Shown: positions 6,704 through 10,815 of the stretch, piece after piece | How the letters are laid out: each line of letters begins with the position of its first letter | How positions within the stretch are numbered: the stretch's first letter is position 1 | Assembly: GCA_027081565.1 (NCBI GenBank) | Contig: JALWKG010000326.1 | Span: 1-10,815, forward strand | Source of the DNA: Helicobacteraceae bacterium | Lineage (GTDB): Bacteria > Campylobacterota > Campylobacteria > Campylobacterales > Sulfurimonadaceae | Direction: 5' to 3' | DNA length: 10,815 nucleotides | Program-made: the position numbers and the translations under genes | Notes under the pieces: model-generated | What the model saw: only the letters and a program-made list of their open reading frames with translations | What the model was told of the DNA's origin: nothing | Database searches by the model: none

Positions 6704-8658
6704 CAGACCAGCTCCATAGGGTCTTCGTCAAGTCTCTTGACCAAAGAGGCATGGATCCGTGCTGTAGCGATGTCCACATTGTCGATACGTAAGATAATGT
6801 CATCAAACAGTGTTACAGAGCTGCTGACACTGAGGTTGACTTCGGCTCCCTGAATCGGCTCCAGGATCTGTGCGGTATAGCTTGGATCAGTACTGTTGAC
6901 ACGTGCCTTGAACTCTTGGTTGATGTTCTCTGCTGCCCATCTTGCAAACTTACGCTGCATAAAACGGATCTCTATGGCAGAGGCTTCGCGCTCTTTTTCA
7001 CTAATGCTGAAACAGAGGGCATCGATGTTACGCAAGACGTATGAACTCTCTTCAGTGTCATGGGCCAAAAGGGCTTTTAGATGACGGTGAACGATGAGGT
7101 CAGAGTAGCGGCGTATGGGTGAGGTAAAGTGGGTATAAGCATCAAACCCCAAACCAAAGTGACCTACGTTTTCAGGGGCATAACGGGCCTGCATCTGTGC
7201 ACGAATGATCAGGGTGTCGACCTCACTGATCAGACCACGTTTGGCCGCTTCAGCCTGTATGAAGTCTATAGTCTCTTTCATCGACTCTTTAGGTTCGACG
7301 ATGATACCGATACCGGCCAACTCTTGGTAGAGGTTTTGCAGCTTGGCAGGACTTGACTGCTCATGGATACGAAAAACCCCATGGTTATAACGCGCTGCCG
7401 CTGCTTTGTTGGCAAGTAACATACAGTCCTCAATTAGGCCATGTGAAGGGGTCTCCTCACTGGTCGTTGTGGCTATCAGTCTCTGCTGTTCATCAAGCTG
7501 CATACTCAGCTCTTCAGAGTGGAAGTCATAACCCACTTTCAAACGCTCTTCACGCAGAGCATCAGTCAGTGTTCTCAGTTTCAAAAGGTTGGCAAGAACC
7601 ACCTCCTCATCACTGTTTTTAGCCTCGAGAACTCCTTCAAAAAAGGCATCGATCTCCTCATAGTTAAAACGTCTTTTGGAGTGGATGATCGCTTCATAAA
7701 GTTCGGTATGGACTACCTTGGTCCCTTCCATATGTAACTCAAAGACAAAAGCAAGTCGGTCGACATGTGCCTGCAGTGAACAGAGGGTCTCAGAGAGCTG
7801 ACGGGGCAGCATTGGGATAGAACGGTGTGGCAGATAGATAGAAAAACTGCGGTAGATCGCCTCAGCATCTATGGGACCAAAAGGTTCAACGTAGGCACTG
7901 ACATCGGCAATGGCAACATAGAGTATGTTCTTTTCGGGAAGATAGCAGATAGCGTCATCAAAATCTTTTGCTGTAACGGGGTCAATGGTACAAAAAGGAA
8001 GTGCTCTGAGGTCTTTACGATCAGGGTAGAGGGTGGCATCTACATTTTTGTCAAAACTCTGGGCAAGGGCTAAGACATCATCTTCAAAATCATCATGTTT
8101 GTTAAACTGTGCGAGTACGATCTTCTCATCGACCAATGGGTCGCTGATGTTGCCAAGCATCTCCATGATGGTGCCATCTTGGTTGTTGACTTTGACTAAG
8201 TCACCCTCTTTATAGACCTCTAGAGACTCAGTGGAAAGTTCAATACCGGCAGGGTGACCGGTACGGATGTCCACAAAACCTTTTTGCTGCTCTTTGGTCT
8301 GGAGTATAGCGACACTGTAACTCTCTGCCTTGCCAATGACTTCGACCACTTTAGCACTCGGTCCGCCACGTTTTCCCAGCAAGCGCTGCGCGATTACAAG
8401 GTCACCATGTTTGGCTCCGTTTAGGGAGTGCTCATCTATAAACAAGTCACGAACATTGGCGCCAACCACTTGAAGATAGGCAGAGGTTGCCTGGGTCATC
8501 ATAATGGTCCCTGCGCGATATTTGGAAGGGAGCCTGTAAAGTTTGTCTTCTTTGAGCAGGTACCCCTGTGCCATCCACTGCTGGACATGCTCCATCTCTT
8601 CTGGTGTGATGTCTTGAGCATAAAGTCCAAGTGTAAGTCGAATTAAAAGGTTTTTCAC
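6703..8658 (-). CDS. rnr: Ribonuclease R (RNB-family 3'-5' exoribonuclease)
   Basis: This 651-residue enzyme degrades RNA processively from the 3' end, including structured RNA. The order is N-terminal cold-shock-like domains (about 45-200), the RNB catalytic domain (about 215-540) and a C-terminal S1-like domain (about 580-645). The four metal-binding Asp residues lie in TIDPVTAKDFDDA (Asp226, 232, 234, 235). LCSLQAHVDRLAF (292-304) and HFTSPIRRYSDL (510-521) complete the active site. It is much shorter than E. coli RNase R (813) because it lacks most of the N-terminal helix-turn-helix and the basic C-terminal tail; this short form fits Campylobacter and Helicobacter homologues. The start is GTG: in frame upstream there is no other usual start codon before a stop at 8677-8679. 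A ribosome binding site is not obvious. It overlaps holA by one base. Confidence 0.95.
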   Translation of the reverse strand: MKNLLIRLTLGLYAQDITPEEMEHVQQWMAQGYLLKEDKLYRLPSKYRAGTIMMTQATSAYLQVVGANVRDLFIDEHSLNGAKHGDLVIAQRLLGKRGGPSAKVVEVIGKAESYSVAILQTKEQQKGFVDIRTGHPAGIELSTESLEVYKEGDLVKVNNQDGTIMEMLGNISDPLVDEKIVLAQFNKHDDFEDDVLALAQSFDKNVDATLYPDRKDLRALPFCTIDPVTAKDFDDAICYLPEKNILYVAIADVSAYVEPFGPIDAEAIYRSFSIYLPHRSIPMLPRQLSETLCSLQAHVDRLAFVFELHMEGTKVVHTELYEAIIHSKRRFNYEEIDAFFEGVLEAKNSDEEVVLANLLKLRTLTDALREERLKVGYDFHSEELSMQLDEQQRLIATTTSEETPSHGLIEDCMLLANKAAAARYNHGVFRIHEQSSPAKLQNLYQELAGIGIIVEPKESMKETIDFIQAEAAKRGLISEVDTLIIRAQMQARYAPENVGHFGLGFDAYTHFTSPIRRYSDLIVHRHLKALLAHDTEESSYVLRNIDALCFSISEKEREASAIEIRFMQRKFARWAAENINQEFKARVNSTDPSYTAQILEPIQGAEVNLSVSSSVTLFDDIILRIDNVDIATARIHASLVKRLDEDPMELV

Positions 8659-8691
8659 GTGGTAAAATATCCCTATTTATTTATTTGATGT

Positions 8692-8720
8692 ATTATAACT
8701 AACAATAGGGCATCTCTAAA
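8692..8720 (-). promoter_or_regulatory. Candidate sigma-70-type promoter for rnr-holA
   Basis: On the minus strand, TTTAGA (8715-8720) is followed after 17 bases by a perfect TATAAT (8692-8697). The predicted start is near 8685, giving a leader of about 27 bases before the GTG. The -35 box falls inside the left arm of an inverted repeat (8714-8753). Confidence 0.5.
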
Positions 8721-8753
8721 AACCTTCACTAAAGATAGATGGGATTTTTAGAG
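8714..8753. repeat. 9-bp perfect inverted repeat in the rnr / Sel1-gene divergent spacer
   Basis: CTCTAAAAA at 8714-8722 is the exact reverse complement of TTTTTAGAG at 8745-8753, with a 22-base loop. It lies between two gene starts, so a terminator role for either neighbour is unlikely. It overlaps the candidate rnr -35 and is upstream of the Sel1-protein gene, so it could be an operator or an mRNA leader hairpin; chance is possible in AT-rich DNA. Confidence 0.45.
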
Positions 8754-8781
8754 GTACCCGATAGATTTCTAAGGACAAAAA

Positions 8782-9780
8782 ATGAAAATTCTCTTGGCGT
8801 TACTGACCGCATTGACCTTGATGGCAAGCAATGATTATGCACGCATGAAGATCGCTTTTGAAAAAGGTGATATCAACCGTGCTATAACCTATGCACGTAC
8901 CAATGCTATGCGTGGGGACCTCAATGCTATGTATGACTTGGGTCTGCTCTATTATGCAAAAGGTGACATGAAAAATGCGATGGTCTGGTTAGACCGTTCT
9001 GTACGTAATGGCGGTAAAGGAGAGATGGGTGTGAGTCTGCTGCTCTTTTCCAACAGTACTAACAGAGATGGCTATATGAAAGCACAGGAGTCTTTGATCA
9101 ATGCACCTAAAAGTGAACTTCGAGATGCTTTGATGGCGGTGAGTAAAGATCTTTATGCCAACCGACGTGACGCAACAGCCAAGGACTATCTGCTTTTGGG
9201 AGAACTTTTTTCTACTGACAAGATCATCCGTCCAGACATGAGAACCGCACTTTTTTTGATTAACCAGGCCGCGAAGATGGGAGATCCAAAAGCTTTAGAA
9301 CTTATGGGAGATGCTTACTGGAGGAGCAGTTACACCCAAGGTACTATGATCGTTGCGCCTCAAACAGGAAATGGTGTGGAGATCGCGCTTGAGTATTATG
9401 CGCAAGCTGTTCAAAAAGGCAACTTGGACGCTATGGCAAAAATGGGGAAACTTTACATTATGGCACCATGGCCTGTTAACAATGTGCGGCAGGGGGCACG
9501 CTGGATCTTGGAGTCCGCAAACCAGGGAAGCGCATTGGGTGCAAAGATGGCAGCTGAACTTTATATACAGGGTCAAGGGGTTCGTCCTAATCGTGTTCTT
9601 GCCTTAAAATGGTACCAAAAAGCAACATCTCTTTGCGAGGTGAACCAGACGCTTTCACAACTGTATCTGCGTTCAGGAGACCAAAAAAGTGCCAAAGAGT
9701 ATGCTGATGCTTTTAAAAAATGTTCAGATAAAGAGGGTGAACCTCAGAGTTATCATTTACTTTTTGAGCCATTTGAGTAG
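8782..9780 (+). CDS. Secreted Sel1-repeat protein
   Basis: This 332-residue protein begins with a short Sec signal peptide (MKILLALLTALTLMA, probable cleavage after Ala15), so the mature form should be periplasmic. The rest is a series of Sel1/TPR-like helix pairs. A clear one is at about 47-79 (NAMYDLGLLYYAKGDMKNA), with others at about 133-167, 168-213, 214-250 and 251-283; the last carries the classic GQGVRPNRVLALKWYQKA pattern. Between about 80 and 130 the repeat is degenerate. The two Cys residues of the mature protein (285, 314) lie in the C-terminal helices and could form a disulfide. Such solenoids usually bind partner proteins; the partner is unknown. The start is supported by AAGGA at 8771-8775, six bases upstream. 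No secreted enzyme or envelope gene adjoins it to suggest a pathway. Confidence 0.88.
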   Translation: MKILLALLTALTLMASNDYARMKIAFEKGDINRAITYARTNAMRGDLNAMYDLGLLYYAKGDMKNAMVWLDRSVRNGGKGEMGVSLLLFSNSTNRDGYMKAQESLINAPKSELRDALMAVSKDLYANRRDATAKDYLLLGELFSTDKIIRPDMRTALFLINQAAKMGDPKALELMGDAYWRSSYTQGTMIVAPQTGNGVEIALEYYAQAVQKGNLDAMAKMGKLYIMAPWPVNNVRQGARWILESANQGSALGAKMAAELYIQGQGVRPNRVLALKWYQKATSLCEVNQTLSQLYLRSGDQKSAKEYADAFKKCSDKEGEPQSYHLLFEPFE

Positions 9781-9795
9781 GGTAAACCTTTTCTA

Positions 9796-9804
9796 TGATA
9801 GAAT
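9796..9804 (+). promoter_or_regulatory. Extended -10 promoter for the small-protein/Gre operon
   Basis: TGATAGAAT combines the TGn extension with a five-of-six TATAAT match (TAGAAT, 9799-9804). Transcription would begin near 9811, leaving about 24 bases of leader before the ATG at 9835. A TTGAGT upstream (9773-9778) is 20 bases away, too far for a good -35, which an extended -10 does not need. Confidence 0.5.
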
Positions 9805-9826
9805 CCTGTTTCACAAATTAAACAGG
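9805..9826. repeat. 22-bp palindrome (7-8-7) at the predicted transcription start
   Basis: CCTGTTT (9805-9811) and AAACAGG (9820-9826) are perfect inverted arms around an 8-base spacer. The element begins immediately after the candidate -10 box and ends before the ribosome binding site TAGGAA (9827-9832). That is a typical place for a repressor operator. In a read-through transcript from the Sel1 gene it could also fold as a hairpin next to the ribosome binding site. No T-tract follows, so it is not an intrinsic terminator. Confidence 0.5.
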
Positions 9827-9834
9827 TAGGAACC

Positions 9835-10161
9835 ATGAATAACGAAGCGATCTTAAAACAGTTAGGCTATGCACCCAATGAGGCCCTTTTAAGCCAGGTA
9901 GAACGTATTATCAGTAATACAAAGGCATTTGACAAAATCCAAAAGCATATGTTGGATCTGCATGAACATCTCAAAGTCGATGACTCTCATGTTGCGATGT
10001 CAAACAGTGAAGACTATTTCAAAATTAAGATCGAAGCACCAAGTCCTGAACGTCTAGAAGAAGCTATGGAAAAAGTAGACCATTTTGCAGACAAGTACAA
10101 GGTCGAGCTGAAGCAGGTCGCTGAAAAAAACACATATTACATTATAGGGTTCAATAAGTAA
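9835..10161 (+). CDS. Hypothetical 108-residue protein, operonic with a Gre factor
   Basis: I do not recognise this protein. It is small, acidic and soluble, without a signal peptide or membrane segment. Residues 3-48 look helical (AILKQLGYAPNEALLSQVER and on), with several His residues around 38-52. They are followed by a strand (YFKIKIEA, 61-68), a long helix (PERLEEAMEKVDHFADKYKV, 71-90) and a final strand (TYYIIGF, 100-106). The strand-helix-strand second half could be a small alpha/beta domain. The ATG has a good TAGGAA site two bases upstream of its spacer and a candidate extended -10 promoter. The stop is one base before the TTG start of the Gre-factor gene, so the two proteins are made from one message and may be translationally coupled. 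A link to transcription is inferred from position only. Confidence 0.8.
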   Translation: MNNEAILKQLGYAPNEALLSQVERIISNTKAFDKIQKHMLDLHEHLKVDDSHVAMSNSEDYFKIKIEAPSPERLEEAMEKVDHFADKYKVELKQVAEKNTYYIIGFNK

Positions 10162-10162
10162 G

Positions 10163-10690
10163 TTGAAAGTCGAACCTATCACTCAAGAGGGCTATGATCT
10201 TCTTACCAGAGAGTTTAAGTATTTGGTTGAAGTTGAAAAGCCCAAGGTCTCGCGTGAAAAAGAGATTGCCGCAGCTCTTGGTGATCGCAGCGAAAATGCT
10301 GATTATCATGCTGCCAAAGAGAAACTCCGCCACATCGACAAAAGACTCTTCTTCTTAAATGCCCTTCTACAAAAAACACAGATCATTGACCCTGCTGCAC
10401 TGGACCATTCTCGTATGCACTTTGGCGCGACGATCACGCTGCTCGACCTTGACAGTGATGAAGAAGTCACCTACACCATCTGCGGTACTTATGAAAGCGA
10501 GCCTGAAAATGGTCTTATCACTGTGCATGCGCCTCTCTCTAAAAAGCTAATGGGTAAAAAGGTGGGTGATGAGATCAAGATCGACTTGCCAAGTGGAAAA
10601 AAAGAGTACGAAGTGATTAACATAGAATATATAGACGTTTTTTCCCTCAAAAAGAGCATTAAAACTGAAAAAGAGTTTGGCTTTAGCTAG
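10163..10690 (+). CDS. GreA/GreB-family transcription elongation (transcript cleavage) factor
   Basis: Gre factors insert a coiled coil into the secondary channel of RNA polymerase and stimulate cleavage of backtracked RNA. This 175-residue protein has the N-terminal coiled coil (about 5-75) with the tip LGDRSENADYHAAKEKLRHIDKR, including the catalytic acids Asp41 and Glu44 at the same positions as in E. coli GreA. The C-terminal FKBP-like domain follows (about 85-158; FGATITLLDLDSDEEVTYTI). The tip LGDRSENADY is GreB-like, whereas HAAKEKL and the C-terminal domain are GreA-like, so I withhold a symbol. About 17 residues extend past the usual end. The start is TTG, one base after the previous stop; the conserved ITQEGYDLLTREF begins at residue 6 and an in-frame TAG at 10145-10147 excludes a longer form. 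The ribosome binding site is weak, consistent with translational coupling. Confidence 0.92.
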   Translation: MKVEPITQEGYDLLTREFKYLVEVEKPKVSREKEIAAALGDRSENADYHAAKEKLRHIDKRLFFLNALLQKTQIIDPAALDHSRMHFGATITLLDLDSDEEVTYTICGTYESEPENGLITVHAPLSKKLMGKKVGDEIKIDLPSGKKEYEVINIEYIDVFSLKKSIKTEKEFGFS

Positions 10691-10815
10691 TCTGCTCAAA
10701 AAGAGTAACTGTAGTTGTATAGTTTTTAAACATCAATTTTCATAATAGAAATTAACTACACATCTTGTTTGTCTAAAATATAGAATGTAGTTACTCATAA
10801 CCATATTATCAAGCA
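10691..10815. repeat. Non-coding right edge with nested inverted repeats
   Basis: This AT-rich tail has no credible gene. GAGTAACT (10703-10710) is inverted exactly at 10789-10796. The heptamer TGTAGTT occurs at 10710-10716 and 10786-10792, with its reverse complement at 10754-10760; the last pair extends to 8 bases (TAACTACA 10753-10760, TGTAGTTA 10786-10793). Read on the minus strand, the outer arm at 10703-10710 is followed by five T. It could be a set of regulator sites, a weak terminator for a gene beyond the window, or chance. Confidence 0.4.

Noticed and set aside
9805..9830. Hairpin as intrinsic terminator of the Sel1-protein gene
   Set aside because: The stem is only 7 bp and is followed by the next gene's ribosome binding site instead of a run of T, so an operator or leader role fits better.

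Overview
The window looks like ordinary chromosomal DNA from a member of the Campylobacterota (the former Epsilonproteobacteria), probably a free-living Sulfurovum/Sulfurimonas-type organism. I infer this from three things. A short, roughly 650-residue RNase R is directly followed by a DNA polymerase III delta subunit gene, which is the order I recall from Campylobacter. The protein sequences are AT-biased and rich in Lys and Glu. The promoters have strong TATAAT-like -10 boxes and little visible -35. No mobile elements, CRISPR arrays, rRNA genes or tRNA genes were seen. Genes are tightly packed, and no gene-free stretch exceeds about 125 bases.

Layout from left to right. (1) On the minus strand lies a free-standing, degenerate DEAD-box helicase C-terminal (RecA2) domain with a Lys/Arg-rich tail. 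(2) Divergent from it, a plus-strand operon encodes an alpha/beta-hydrolase esterase, an NfsB-like nitroreductase and an unrecognised 132-residue protein. (3) Convergent with that operon is a minus-strand YheS-like ABC-F translation ATPase. (4) Divergent from the ABC-F gene is a plus-strand cytoplasmic protein joining leucine-rich repeats to a Hanks-type kinase domain with an unusually short activation segment. (5) Convergent with the kinase is a minus-strand pair, rnr (RNase R) then holA (Pol III delta), overlapping by one base. (6) Divergent from rnr, on the plus strand, is a secreted Sel1-repeat protein, followed under its own candidate promoter by a 108-residue unrecognised protein and a GreA/GreB-type transcript-cleavage factor one base downstream.

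Most genes are housekeeping information-processing functions: RNA decay, replication clamp loading, transcription rescue and ribosome-associated ATPase. Two items stand out: the pseudo-helicase fragment, which has lost the arginines needed for ATP hydrolysis but is still expressed from a good promoter and ribosome binding site, and the LRR-kinase. The three divergent intergenic regions and the two flanking the small-protein/Gre operon carry candidate promoters or inverted repeats. I did not find a clear multi-gene undescribed system.
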